A program made the translations under genes and the position numbers. Of a stretch of DNA of 64,000 nucleotides, positions 1 through 11,463 are shown piece after piece. The notes beneath the pieces are model-generated. The model ran no database searches and was not told where the DNA came from. It was given only the letters and a program-made list of their open reading frames with translations. The stretch is from Maylandia zebra. Taxonomy: Eukaryota; Chordata; Actinopteri; Cichliformes; Cichlidae. Positions within the stretch are counted from its first letter, which is position 1. The number at the start of each line of letters is the position of its first letter. The stretch covers positions 56,286,865 to 56,350,864 of the forward strand of contig NC_135173.1 of the NCBI RefSeq assembly GCF_041146795.1, in the 5' to 3' direction.

Positions 1-2337
1 TTCTGGCACTGGGAGGATCCAAAGTAGTAGAGCAGGGGATCCAGGAGGCAGTTCAGACTTCCCAAACACAGAAACACCAGATAGAGTGCGTAAGAGCCAT
101 CAGGTGCCTCCTGGCTCTTCTCGGTGTTAAACTGCAGGTAGTGTGCAAGCAGCAGACAGTTTGTGGGCATGAAACACAGTAAAAATATCACCAGCACAGT
201 CAATGTCATCACCATTGCTCTTCTTCTCCTCTGTGATGTTCCTGGAACATCATGTTGGACTCTGCTCAATGACCAGATTATCTGAGCGTAGGACACCACT
301 GTGATGAGCAGAGGCAGGAAGAAGAGGACACAGCAGATGGTGAGGAAGTATGTCTTTAACCAGGCGATCTTATCTGTAGAGTGGACATCATGGCAGGTGG
401 TGATGTTCAACTCACTGACGTAAAATGTCTGGTGGATGGTAAAAAGGGGAATCGAGCCAGCGAAGGATAGCATCCACATGATTATGCAGGCTATGACTGC
501 AGCCTGTGGGCTCCTCCAAGTAAGAGATGCTATAGGGTAAGCTACAGCAAGTAGACGGTCCACACTGATGCAAGCTATGAGAAGAACAGAACAATACATG
601 TTCCAGTAAAAGGCAGCAGTGACCACGCTGCACATCGACGGGCCAAATTTCCAGTTGTTGCCTTCAAAGTGGTAGGAGATCTTGAAGGGGAGCATCAGTG
701 CAAAGAGCAGATCAGCTAAGGCCAGGTTCACCATATAGATTGCAGCTGGCTTCTTGGGACGGATCCCCCAAGCAAAGACAATCACGGCACAGAAGTTAAT
801 TGGCACACTGATGGAGCAGACCAGCGTGTAGAAGAAAGGTAAAAGGATGATGGACACAGTGCCAGTTAGAAACTTCAGTGCCTCTTCTGAAAGTCCAAAA
901 GATGTTTTATTTGATGAATTATGTGGTGAATTATTATTATCATGGATAAAAACTGCTCCAGATGCTCCATGCGCTCCTGTTTTAAAAACAAAATAGACTT
1001 GTCAGTGAATTCTAAAAAACAGAAATCAAAGGTTATTTGCTGGATATAAAACTATGATGGTAACATTTTCTTAGAGTTTACAAATCAGAAACAGACGCAG
1101 TTTTAAATCTGTTTGTCCGCTGAATTTACTTTTTAAACAAAAGAATTAAAACACATCCAAAGTCTTCTCTTGTCTAGTTTTGCCCTAAAACTTGCACAAA
1201 GCTCAGCGACTGGGATGGTTTGCCAATTAAAGGTCTCTCATCTCAGTTGCAAGCAACTGCAACCAACAAATAAAGCTTATCCATCCATCCATCCATCCAT
1301 CCAAAATAACATTGATGAGGCTAGTCTTCGGATGCTGCTGTTTGGTCACAACAACTCAGTCTGACCTTTACGTGTGCACAAATTTGACAGACCCAAGAAC
1401 ATTATCTCAAATATATTTTAAAAGGAAATGCATATCACAGTTTCAATTTCTGAACATGGTGAATATAATCTGATGTAAAATTTGTGTATACCTTTCAACA
1501 CTAATGTTCCTCTTCAGATGTGCAAGCTGCCAGTGCCATAGCCATCAGTGCAAGACTATACATGCAGGCTTTTGAACTAAGGGCTGATAACATGCCTGAT
1601 GTTTGCTTTCCTTTTTAGTCTGTACCAAGGTCATTATAGTTAACTAAAGCTAAACTAAAACTAAACATGGATGTGAAAAAAAAAGCATTTTAAATAATTA
1701 AGATGAAATAAAAACTACAAATTTGAACAATTATGTGAAGTTGGAAACTAAAATAAAACTAAAACTAAGGTAAAATATGGATGAAACATCTTTGCTTTCT
1801 GACATATGCCCTCCATCCAATAATTATAATTTAAAAAACTATAACAAACACCGAAAACCATTCAAAATGAACTAAAACTTAACATAAAAAATTGAAACTA
1901 AAACAAAAATAATCCCCCTCTCGACACTAACTGACACTAAACAAAACGGGAAATCTTTAAAAAAATCATTAGAAAATATAAAAATATAACTCTTGTCTGG
2001 AGAATGCAGTATTTTGTTCTTTTTAAAAAAGATTTTGAAAGCTTGAATCGTCTCACCACAAAACAGTTTTGTCCATTTTAAAATCTAACATTGTTCTTGA
2101 AATAGTACACTTTTTTATGTCAGGATTTCTATTGAAAATTATTGCATTCACCAAAACATTTTTTGAATTAGTCTTGTATTTGTTCTAACACAGATAACAA
2201 TAAGTAATTTATTTGGATTTTATGAGTAGAGACCAACCAATTCAAGACATCACAGTATTTTCAAACTTACCTGAAGTGTTCGCGGCAGAAATACAGCAGA
2301 AACAAAACAGAAGTAACAACAACTGTGTTAAAGCCAT
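1..2337 (-). CDS. PAR1-like GPCR, tandem copy A (3' end outside window)
   Basis: Two exons: 2337-2271 (ATG at 2337) and 976 to beyond position 1. The intron has GT at 2270-2269 and AG at 978-977 and is phase 1, as in all PAR genes here. Exon 1 encodes a Leu/Phe/Cys-rich signal peptide (about residues 1-19). Exon 2 is open to the window edge and encodes TM1 to TM7, with the family marks KKPAAIYM, a Cys-bearing TM3, ITTCHDV in extracellular loop 2 and DPLLYYF in TM7. This is a plasma-membrane receptor of the thrombin-receptor family, normally activated by proteolysis of its N-terminal arm. Oddity: the arm between signal peptide and TM1 (about residues 20-60) has no Arg; its only Lys are K46 and K57, and the acidic stretch of copy C is absent. 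It could be a PAR that is no longer thrombin-cleaved. The C-terminal tail is not in the window. Confidence 0.88.
1281..1302 (+). repeat. (CCAT)n microsatellite in intron of copy A
   Basis: About five CCAT units in a row inside the copy A intron (977-2270). Confidence 0.9.
1625..1940. repeat. ACTAAA-rich interspersed repeat in intron of copy A
   Basis: The stretch repeats variants of ACTAAAACTAAA with AT-rich spacers, from 'gttaactaaagc' to 'ctgacactaaac'. It resembles a common fish interspersed repeat. I cannot assign a family, and no coding signal is seen. Confidence 0.5.
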
Positions 2338-2688
2338 GTTTGCTTCTCTCTTTCTTTCCTTTTTGGCATCCTTTAATTCAACAGTGTCTTAAATGTCTGT
2401 TTTAGAGAACAAGAAGAACAAGAACATGCCCTTAATGTACTTGTTTGTACTTGCTGGCTTTCTGCCTGGCATGATTCCAGGTTTCCTTGGAACTCTTACA
2501 CAGGGAAAGGAAAATTCCTGGATGTTGGATAAATTGCTTCTCAGTTCTACATGGGGTGGCAAAATATCCTTAGGCAATATACTATATACTATTCATTGGA
2601 GAAAAACACGTTTTTTTGAGTCAATTTTTACAACATTTACAACAATATTTGTAACTTTTTATATTAAAATCTAAATGTTACGTCTAAA
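2338..2688. other. 5' flank of copy A, no recognised element
   Basis: Directly upstream of copy A. The CCAAT-containing block seen upstream of copies B, C and D is not visible here. Short open frames on both strands overlap each other and match nothing I recognise. Confidence 0.5.
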
Positions 2689-3731
2689 TAGAGCTGGGCG
2701 ATAGAACGATAACGATATGTATTGCGAAATAACTTTTTCTCGATAGAAAAATTTAACTATTGCGATAGGCCTCACCGCTCTTGTTCTCTTAAAAAAAAAA
2801 GAATAAAAAGAACAGCCAATCCAAATTAAGTAGTGCAGAGCCGAACCAATCACAGCCGCAGCGGCACGTCACGTGACTTGTTACATACAGCACAAGTGCC
2901 AAGCCGCACATGTGTATTTGTTTTGGGAAGCAGCCCGCCGCCGTGCCGCCCGGGTAATGGAGGAAATGAGTGTGCCGATTAGAGAAAAATCAACCGAGAG
3001 TGTGACCGAAGGTTACCGAAGAGAAAACAGATGATGGCTCCAATGCCGGAGAGATTGTTGAACGGAAGAGCCATAGAAGTTCCGTAGTGTGAAGGTATTT
3101 CTGCTATTTCAAGTCAAACAGAGTAGCGCGCACTGTAAATTGTGCCGAAAGCAAGTCTGGAAATACAATAAAGCGGTGCATGCTCAATCTCTGACTGGAT
3201 GCGCTAATTCGTCATTCGGCTTTTGTCAGACTAAAGTAACTGTTAAAACTGTTTGAAAAGCTAAGCTATACAACAAGGAGAGATTGAGAATTTCCTTTGA
3301 GTTCTCAGTTTATTTGATATTGACAAAAGTTAGTCAATTTTGTCTGTTCTTCTGTAAAACAAGCTAAGATTTATTTTTAGAATTAATATTTTGTTTCTAA
3401 GTGGAATTGACAATTTAGTAGTCTGTTTTGTTTGTTCTATTTTGAAACGCTTTAGCGGCTGCCTTTTGTGTAGTTTGCAATATTTGCCATTATTTATCTG
3501 AAAAAGTCTCATGTTCCTTAAGTACATCTACCCTGTTGAACTTATTATGGGAAATAAATATTTAAATCAAAACAAGCTGCTGATTATTTCACATTTTACT
3601 TGTGAGCAACGGCACATTTAAATCTTACAAATATAGTTATTTGGCTTATATCGTGATATATATCGTTATCGCCTGAAATGAAAAAAAAAAACATATCGTG
3701 ATATGAAAAAATCTTATATCGCCCAGCTCTA
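2689..3731. mobile_element. Non-autonomous hAT element with BED-finger remnant
   Basis: Terminal inverted repeats start TAGAGCTGGGCGATA at both ends. They are flanked by a perfect 8-bp target-site duplication CGTCTAAA (2681-2688 and 3732-3739), the size expected for hAT. The TIR fits the hAT start consensus (YARNG). Subterminal DNA is rich in ATCGTTATCG/ATCGTGATAT motifs. Inside, near 3130-3170, a short plus-strand stretch reads HCKLCRKQVW, the Cys-Cys half of a BED zinc finger, so the element appears to be a deletion derivative of a ZBED-type hAT transposon. No transposase core remains. Confidence 0.85.
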
Positions 3732-4011
3732 CGTCTAAATGTTTAGCTAATATGCACATTTATCCTGCTGGTCAGAGGAAATACCAAAATAAAAGCTTTG
3801 TGAAAACCGTGCCTGTAGTGGCGAGGATGTGTGACTGTGGTCCCCTAACGGTTACTTCTAACCGCCATATGTTGCTTCAGTTATTTCCTACGAGCATTTC
3901 TGGTAACTTAACTGAAAACATTAGAAGAGCCATTTTGGTGGTCTTTCAGCAGTAGTGCAATTTTAGTGGATGCAGTCTCCACAATCACCAAAGCACTTGG
4001 TGAGTTTATTG

Positions 4012-5790
4012 CAGGGGTGGGCAAACTTTTTGATTCGTGGGCCACATTGAGTTCTAACATTTGACAAAGGGGCCGGAACAGGAGTAGATAGATGGCATGC
4101 TTTGAAAACATCACCTCATTGGGGGAAAAATACACATCTTGGGATATGGAGAAAACATGTGCTTTAATTTCCAATGAAAATGAAGAAAAGCATTACAATA
4201 AAATCTCTGACTTCGAAATGAGCCTTTAAACACTGAAAATCAAATAAATGAACATTTTATTTTAAAGCACTGAAAGTTCCGTTATCCTTCAGGATATCAC
4301 ATCACTCTCCTCCTAACTCTTTTTTTTTTTTTTTTTTTTTTCAAAAACGGTAGGAGATGCAGATGTACTTGTCCTGTTCCTTTTATTCAATTTGTTTCCC
4401 CGGTGCCAAAAGTCAACAACGACCAGTGCAAGGACGAAACAGTTGCAGCAAGTCAGTCTGTGAAGCGTTATATTTGATCTGCGCGCACTGTTCATTTTAA
4501 CAACGTGCGCATCACGGAGAGACACACATTTTAATGGGAACAGTGTTGTTGGTCTCCTTTTTTAACCAGCGCATCAAAGTCTGGAGTTAGTTTTGTTGTG
4601 GCGATTCTCAGGATTGATCTGAGGTGTAGGTCTGTTAACTTGGATCTGTGGCTGGCTTTGTTGATGTTCATGACGCTGAATGTCTGTTCACACACGAAGG
4701 TAGAGCCGAACAAAGCCAACATCATCTGCGCTTTTCGCCTTAGATTTGGAAACGCGGCATCATTGAGTGAAGCATAGAAGTCATTTAGTTTCAGAGAGCT
4801 GAATTTCCCTTTTAAGGCAGGGTCGGACTGAAGGTCGATGAGTTCGAGCTGAAGCTCCTCTGGAGCTGTTTCGGGGTCTTGTGACAGAGGAAAGGCCACC
4901 AATTGAAGTGACTTGTCAATTTTATCGAAATCCAAAAACCGACGGCAGAATTCTCTGTGCAGTGCATCCAGTGACTCACTGTATTTCTTTACTTTTGCTC
5001 CGGCCTCTTTCAGCGTGGCTAGTGTAGGAAAATGAGTGAATGACTTGTTCAAAATCTGCCTGGAGAATAAAGCCAGCTTTAATTTGAAGGCTTTCACGTT
5101 TGTGTGCATGTCATGCACAAACTGGTCCTTCCCCTGCAGTTTCACATTGAGCTCATTCAAGTGTGAAAATACATCCGTAGCAAACGCGAAGTCACACATC
5201 CAGCTCTTGTTGCTCAGCTCAGGAAATTCATCAGTCTTCCCCTGCCGCTCCAAAAACACGCCAATCTCCTCTTTGAGCTCCCACACTCGTTGAAACACTT
5301 TGCCCAAACTCAACCAGCGGACACGGGAGTGATAAAGCAGGTCCTGGTGATCCAGGAACGCAATGAAGGAAGTCCCCGTGCGCGTATGAAGTTGACAAGT
5401 TTCACCACAGGATTCACAACATGATTCAGCTGTAACACCGATTTACATAGAGATTCCTGGTGGAGGATGCAGTCGAGGAAAATCACATCCTGGTCAGGGT
5501 TTTCATCTTTCACTTTATTCTGGATTCTCCTCAGCAGGCCAACGTTTTTTCCCGTTAAATTTGGAGATCCATCTGTGGTGACGTTAACAAGCTTACTCCA
5601 GGGAAGCTTCATGTTTTCGATGGCAGCAGACACTCGTTCAAACAAGTCCTCACCCCGTGTTTGTCCTTTCAGAGACTCCATTGTCAAAAACTCCTCCGTT
5701 ATTTCAAAGGTTTTGTTGATTCCTCGGATAAAAATGAGGAGCTGAGCAGTGTCTTTGACATCATTGCTTTCATCCATTAAAATAAAATAT
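4012..5790 (-). mobile_element. hAT transposon relic (CAGGGGTGGG end)
   Basis: The left edge CAGGGGTGGGCAAACT at 4012 is a typical hAT terminal repeat. The coding remnant runs inward on the minus strand. No matching TIR is found on the right, so the 5' half is lost. A run of T at 4321-4342 lies in the 3' UTR part. Confidence 0.75.
4531..5777 (-). pseudogene. hAT transposase pseudogene (GTF2IRD2/ZBED5-like type)
   Basis: Two overlapping reading frames together give the central and C-terminal parts of a hAT transposase. The upstream frame (5777-5310) begins at the DESND stretch and includes TTDGSPNLTG, around conserved acidic catalytic positions. The downstream frame (5313-4531) carries the C-terminal dimerisation block (CEQTFSVMN). 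A one-base frameshift near 5370 separates them: the downstream frame continues with an HQDLLYHSRVRWLSLGKV-like segment in register. The N-terminal DNA-binding domain is missing. The long open stretches suggest fairly recent decay; a domesticated gene is unlikely because of the frameshift and missing start. Confidence 0.8.
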
Positions 5791-5859
5791 GTCTTAAATT
5801 AAAATAAGTAAACTGTCATGTTTATTGCTGCCAAAAAAAAGTTAAACACATTTGGACAG

Positions 5860-6047
5860 TGAAGGAATGTCAGGATTCTTGCTCAGAAAAAGGAGCTGAT
5901 CAACATGCTCTGAAGTCAGAGCATGTTCCAGTCCACGAAAAAATTATTTGTAACAAAATATCGATTTCTGCTGTCCCTGTATCAATACATTATTAGCAAA
6001 CAAAATATCACGATACTACACAGTATCGATTTTTTCCCCCACCCCTA
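5860..6047. repeat. Terminal fragment of another hAT-like element
   Basis: On the minus strand the end reads AGGGGTGGGGGAAAAAATCG, followed by repeated ATCGATA/CGATAC motifs (5960-6040), a pattern typical of fish hAT MITE ends. The matching opposite end was not found. Confidence 0.45.
5902..5927. repeat. Perfect 12-bp inverted repeat
   Basis: Arms AACATGCTCTGA (5902-5913) and TCAGAGCATGTT (5916-5927) are separated by 2 bases. It lies inside the hAT-like fragment and may be a subterminal transposase-binding palindrome. Confidence 0.85.
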
Positions 6048-6289
6048 TGAAATAGTCAATAATTTAAAAAAGTAGAATATAACCGACAGGGGCATGTGAT
6101 AGGATGTGGTACTGCAAAAGAACAAGAGCAAAGTAAAGAAAGAAAAACCTATTGTGTTTAGTTTTGATAAATTAAAATTAAAATGTATCATTACACTCAG
6201 AGGATCAATATGAAATCATAAAATATGCAACTTCTGTATGAAGCACATGACTGATAACTGTTCTGTCCTGAGCTTTTTGTTTCCTATAG

Positions 6290-7755
6290 CACCCGCTTGA
6301 CCATAACACCACGCCTAAGGAGGGTAATTGCAAATATTCGAGGGAGGAATATCACCAAAAGTGGGAAAGGTAAGCCCTGATGGGGGTGATAACACCATGA
6401 ATTTCACTTATGGTCAAATTCTTAAAATTCGACACCAAACATAAAATTTCTCCAAAATTTAGAGACAGAGTGGAGCTCATCTAGATTTGGAGGGTTTGAA
6501 TCTATAATATTTTGAAATAACACTCAATATAATGTTGACCATGTTGATTATGTTTATACTAGTGTGCAAAGGTTGGCTAATCTGACCAGGGAATGCAATA
6601 AACAGGAGTGTCGGAAAAGTTGGTGTTAAAGCCACCTCTGACAGTCCAGACTAGGATGGCGTTGGACATCCTCGGATGGGAACAGGGTTGGTGTGACCAA
6701 GGTGTGGTTTGGCTGGTTGTATGTATATTTCAAAATAATACAGCTACCAGTTACCAGGGCATGGAAGAATGACAGACATTATTAAATGAGAAGGAATTTT
6801 CTGGGATTGAAGATCCTCTGGGTAAGTGTTTGACCAAAGCATGCATAAAATAAAAGCTATCATTTTGTTATTGATTGGTAGTAGATTGATAATTGGCCAC
6901 ATTCAAAGCTGTATTGACTTGTTGTGGATGCAGTCTACGTCATGTTTAAGAACTCTAATTAACAGATTGAAAACAGCGACATTAAGGGAAGAATATGCAG
7001 TGCCGCACAATCAGATGCCAGTGACGGTTGGGCTCAGTGATGAATCAGGTGAGCTGGATTCATGGCTGAATCAAGACATAAATTCCCCTGCTGTGGGCAA
7101 TAAGGGAAAAACAGTGGGTAAAAAGGGAGTTACAAATGTGAAGTTCATATTAACACACAGGTTTTGTTTCTAGGCAGTTCTGCGGACGCAGGCTCTGGGC
7201 GGAGCCAGATCTAATATGATAATTAAATTGATTTCATTCCCTAACACAGGATGACAAGACTGGAGCAACGATACTTGAGAGAAGAATTTCTGATTTTTAT
7301 ATTATGATAGGATGTCACTAACCTTTTCTTTTAATTTTCTCCGATGAATTGACACATGGGAGTGTGTCAAAAAGGGGGGAAGTTGAGTTTTAACATCAAA
7401 CAATGGTTTTATGAACATTTTTATGACTTTAGTTGTGTTTTTACTAATTTAAGTATGGTAAAACTTCAGCTTATAATGATCCAAAAGTTCCCAGACATTT
7501 TTAGAGAACCAATGAGAAGCATATAGCATTATTTTCATGTTTAAGCATTAATGATTGAAATAAACTGAATAGCGTTTAGAAGATAAAAGGCCTGTGTTCA
7601 TGAGAAGCTGAGTATCATACTGGAGAGGAAACTGTGGGACGGCAGGCTGAATGAAACACATGATTTTTGTGAAAAAGGTGGCAAATGTTAGAATTAAAAA
7701 TGGTTAATTTGTTTTTGATTTCTTTTACTAAACTAAGTGGTTATCATTAATTTCA
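6290..7755 (+). mobile_element. Decayed endogenous-retrovirus relic (envelope end and 3' LTR start)
   Basis: Weak call. From about 6290 to 7172 the plus strand holds stop-riddled pieces that resemble a retroviral envelope: a Trp/Cys-rich patch near 6660-6720, then near 6845-6920 a hydrophobic membrane-anchor-like stretch followed by a polar tail ending at 7173. At 7369-7382 there is a purine run (AAAAAGGGGGGAAG) like a polypurine tract, immediately followed by AT-rich DNA that could be the start of a 3' LTR. That DNA contains AATAAA near 7558. It is interrupted by the LINE at 7756-9690. No gag or pol is seen, and nothing is intact. Confidence 0.35.
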
Positions 7756-7959
7756 AGGTTCAAGGTTCAAGGTTCTTTATTTGTCACATGCATAGTTATA
7801 CAAGTATAACACACAGTGAAATGTAGCCTGACACGCTCCTCGACATGTGCAAAAATTGGGGGGGGAGGGGGGGGTGTAGAGGAAGAACATTTTATATAAA
7901 AAAAAAAAAAAACACCCAGCACGCCCCTGCGGGCGGTTTATCCTTCAAGCTCGGGTCCT

Positions 7960-9372
7960 CTACCAGAGGCCTGGGAGCTTGAGGGTCCTGCGCAGTATCT
8001 TAGCTGTTCCCAGGACTGCGCTCTTCTGGACAGAGATCTCCGATGTTGTTCCCGGGATCTGCTGGAGCCACTCGCCTATCTTGGGAGTCACCGCACCTAG
8101 TGCTCCGATTACCACGGGGACCACCGTTACCTTCACCCTCCACATCCTCTCGAGCTCTTCTCTGAGCCCTTGGTATTTCTCCAGCTTCTCGTGTTCCTTC
8201 TTCCTGATATTGCTGTCATTCGGAACCGCTACATCGATCACTACGGCCGTCTTCTTCTGTTTGTCTACCACCACTATGTCCGGTTGGTTAGCCACCACCA
8301 TTTTGTCCGTCTGTATCTGGAAGTCCCACAGGATCTTAGCTCGGTCATTCTCCACCACCCTTGGGGGCATCTCCCATTTTGACCTCGGGACTTCCAGGTT
8401 ATACTCGGCACAGATGTTCCTGTACACTATGCCGGCCACTTGGTTATGGCGTTCCATGTATGCCTTGCCTGCTAGCATCTTGCACCCTGCTGTTATGTGC
8501 TGGATTGTCTCTGGGGCATCTTTACACAGCCTGCACCTGGGGTCTTGCCTGGTGTGATAGACCCCAGCCTCTATGGATCTTGTGCTCAGAGCTTGTTCTT
8601 GTGCTGCCATGATTAGTGCCTCTGTGCTGTCTTTCAGTCCAGCTTTGTCCAGCCACTGGTAGGATTTCTGGATATCAGCCACCTCCTCTATCTGCCGGTG
8701 GTACATACCGTGCAGGGCTCTGTCCTTCCATGATGGTTCCTCGTCTCCCTCCTCTTTCTTGGGTTTCTGCTGCCTGAGGTATTCACTGAGCACTCGGTCA
8801 GTTGGGGCCATCTTCCCAATGTATTCTTGGATGTTCGTTGTCTCATCCTGGACTGTGGTGCTGACACTCACCAGTCCCCGGCCCCCTTCCTTCCGCTTAG
8901 CGTACAGCCTCAGGGTGCTGGACTTGGGGTGAAACCCTCCATGCATGGTAAGGAGCTTTCTTGTCTTTATGTCAGTGGCTTCTATCTCCTCCTTTGGCCA
9001 GCCTATTACCCCAGCAGGGTACCTGATCACGGGCAGGGCGTACGTGTTGATGGCCCGGATCTTGTTCTTACCATTCAGCTGACTCCTCAGGACTTGCCTG
9101 ACCCTCTGCAGGTACTTGGTGGTTGCAGCTTTTCTAGCGGCCTCTTCATGGTTCCCATTCGCCTGCGGGATCCCCAAGTACTTGTAACTGTCCTCTATGT
9201 CTGCAGTGTTGCCTTCTGGTAGTTCAATCCCCTCAGTTCTGACTACCTTCCCTCTCTTTGCGCACTCAACGATCCTTCTCCTATCACACTTGGGGCTATG
9301 TACCCAATCTCGGGTGGGGGTGATGATATCTCCCCCCTGACCTGGCGTCCTGACTCCTCCTTGCCGTAGCAT
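7960..9372 (-). pseudogene. RLE-LINE C-terminal protein: RT thumb, zinc knuckle, endonuclease
   Basis: An open frame of 470 codons. In order: a stretch with EDSYKYLGIP, the usual RT region just after the palm; the thumb; a CCHC knuckle CRLCKDAPETIQHITAGC; and a PD-(D/E)XK-type endonuclease with QPDIVVVD followed by VVIDVAVP. This arrangement is known for R2/R4-group LINEs that nick a target with a C-terminal restriction-like endonuclease. The frame is intact to its stop at 7960, but the first roughly 40 codons read the N-terminal part in the wrong frame, so the natural start of this portion lies in the deleted RT domain. It cannot retrotranspose without RT. Confidence 0.8.
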
Positions 9373-9680
9373 TTGTGTTGTACCTCGTCAATCTCTAGCT
9401 GTGAGAGCAGTCCCTTCTTTCGAATGTTGGAACACTGAGCTACTAGTTGTTTCGCCGTCATTGTGGATGTTGGGTATCGAAGAATCCATAGGTCCCTCAT
9501 CCTATTCATGTAGCCCCTTCCGCCGGGGTTACTTGCGTAGTAGCATTCCAACAACGCCCTGTTTTCGTCCCTTGCCCACCGATGCCTTCTTGTTCCAGTA
9601 GCCCACTTTTCGTCAGGGTGCCCTGGTTCCTCAACACCTGACGCGGACCTTGTTGATCCGGGCGACGTCCGAGCCGGCAT
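9243..9680 (-). pseudogene. RLE-LINE N-terminal fragment with Myb-like domain
   Basis: Starts at ATG 9680 and encodes a basic N-terminus followed by RRHRWARDENRALLECYY, a Trp-bearing Myb/SANT-like helix set of the kind found in N-termini of R2/R4-group LINEs. It enters the deletion junction near 9260-9330 and stops out of frame relative to the C-terminal part. Confidence 0.65.
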
Positions 9681-9690
9681 GCCTTCATAT

Positions 9691-11463
9691 TTATCTGTCT
9701 CGCTCAGCCATCTGCTGTGACTGGTTTAGTTAATTTACCTCTAACATAAAGCGTTTGTAACTGGTGTTTGTATTGCCATATTATGATGAGAGGAGCCTAA
9801 TTAACATACTTGTGCAGGCATGGTACCAAACAAGCTATCCTGATTTTTGAGCTTGGGAAAAATCGGGTGATTTGTGAATGAAAAACACATCAGGGCCTTT
9901 GAAGAGCCAACCACCACTCACTTTTTTCTGGCTCTGTGATAATTAAAATGTTCATTTGTTTTCAAATACAAATATTTGTATGATCATGTATGTTGAAGTT
10001 ACAATTATTAATAGTATTGCTGCAATTGAGCCAAGTGACTTGATGACTGACAAAAAAAAGTCATGTATTCTTCTTTTTCTTCCAGGCAGCAGTTTATGTG
10101 AAGAGAGTCAGTTGAGGCTTCTTTGCCTTCTTTGGAAAAAGCTTCCCTGCGTCAAACAGAAAGATTCATGTCAGCGAACACCGGGGCCCTGTGCCTGCGT
10201 CTGTGAATGGGCAAGAAGACCTCTATTATGAGCATACATTGCAGTTAATGAAATTGCTGGCTTATCACATTCACATGTTTTGTGCGTGGAAAATACGTTT
10301 TATTAGTAAATTATAGTCAGGAATATAAAATACATTTTTCACATTCATTTGGATAACGTCAGTCTAATTTGAAAATTTTTATGTTCATCATTACTCACCA
10401 TTAATCATTGCCATTATTCATTTATTCGACATAAGGCATGATTTTTGCTTTAAATTCATGTATAACAATAGTTTTTCATGTTTTCATGGTAGTAATGTGG
10501 AAGTAAAATCCTCACATCAAAAATGAAAAAGAAGTGGCAGTTCCGATGGGATAAAGAGCCAAAATAAAGATGCCTGTATACTAGAGAAAACATGGAGTCA
10601 GAACGAGTCAAAAGGGAACATCTGTTTATTTTCTTGCAAGAGAATAACTCACAGGTTTCAATACAACCATGCATTTAATAGGAAAACACCAAGCAAGCCA
10701 TTTAGATATGACACACTTTAACTGATATTTTCCTTTTTTATCTACATCAAGGCTTTTATTACATATTTGCTGTGATTGTTATGCCCCATACTGCCAGTAG
10801 CTGTTGAGCTTGAATAACTATGCTGTAACTCGTCAAAGCTTTTGAGGTTTTCATGCAAATGTAAGAAGGATAAATGTTAGTTATTTATTTTTTAAGACTT
10901 TTTGGGTGTCTAGAAATGTCATATATCATTTGATGGTATCCCAACATCTAGGTTTCAGTATAAGGGTGTGGTTTGATGGTTGTACAAACAAAAACAGCTA
11001 AGGAATTGCAAGAGAAGATAACTCTATTTGCTGCTCTTTCTCACAGAAAACACTAAATATCCATTATAAATACTCATTACTTGCAGCCCAGCACAGACGT
11101 AAGATTAAGAGCTTACACAAATAGGCAACCTCACTTATGATACTATACTTTTACATATTGACATATCTGTTAGCATTATTTTGATGCTCATATTAATACA
11201 TTGTGTTATTCCAAATAAATCAATTCATCAAATAAAGAAGCTTGAATTAAATATACAATAATTAATGTAAAGTTTGCACCAGCAGGGGGAAGCATAAAAC
11301 AAACTATTTGGGCAGATATTTCACTCCATCTCAGTACTTCAAGCTCAATAACAGTTTAATCAACAAACATGCATTCAGAAAGAAAATCATTAAAGAATAG
11401 AAAAAATAATTTTACAATGAACTTTAACTTTAAATAAACTTTAAAATTATACATAAGAGTTAA
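9691..11463. other. Intergenic DNA between the LINE and copy B
   Basis: No gene recognised. An open stretch at 9956-10231 is Cys-rich at its end but matches nothing I know. At 11077-11310, 3' of copy B, two short blocks are shared with DNA downstream of other units: TGCAGCCCAGCACAGA (11080-11095; also 37262-37277), and a block around 11278-11310 ending in AAACAAACTA that matches 49246-49285 downstream of copy C. Confidence 0.5.

Larger units (their letters stand above)
7756..9690 (-). mobile_element. Internally deleted LINE with restriction-like endonuclease (R2/R4-type)
   Basis: Minus-strand non-LTR retrotransposon. Its 3' end carries TTCAAGG repeats (about 7756-7780), then a 3' UTR with G-runs (7858-7873) and an A-tract. 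Two coding parts are present: an N-terminal Myb-like piece (9680-9243) and a C-terminal piece (9372-7960) starting in the RT thumb. The RT palm with its catalytic Asp pair is absent between them. A second fragment of the same family is at 14810-14905. Confidence 0.8.

Noticed and set aside
412-633. Minus-strand open frame of 73 codons inside copy A
   Set aside because: It is an out-of-frame shadow of the receptor exon; the same shadow appears in copy B at 12128-12328.
7979-9222. Plus-strand open frames of up to 192 codons
   Set aside because: Antisense to the LINE C-terminal frame, whose domains are clearly recognisable.
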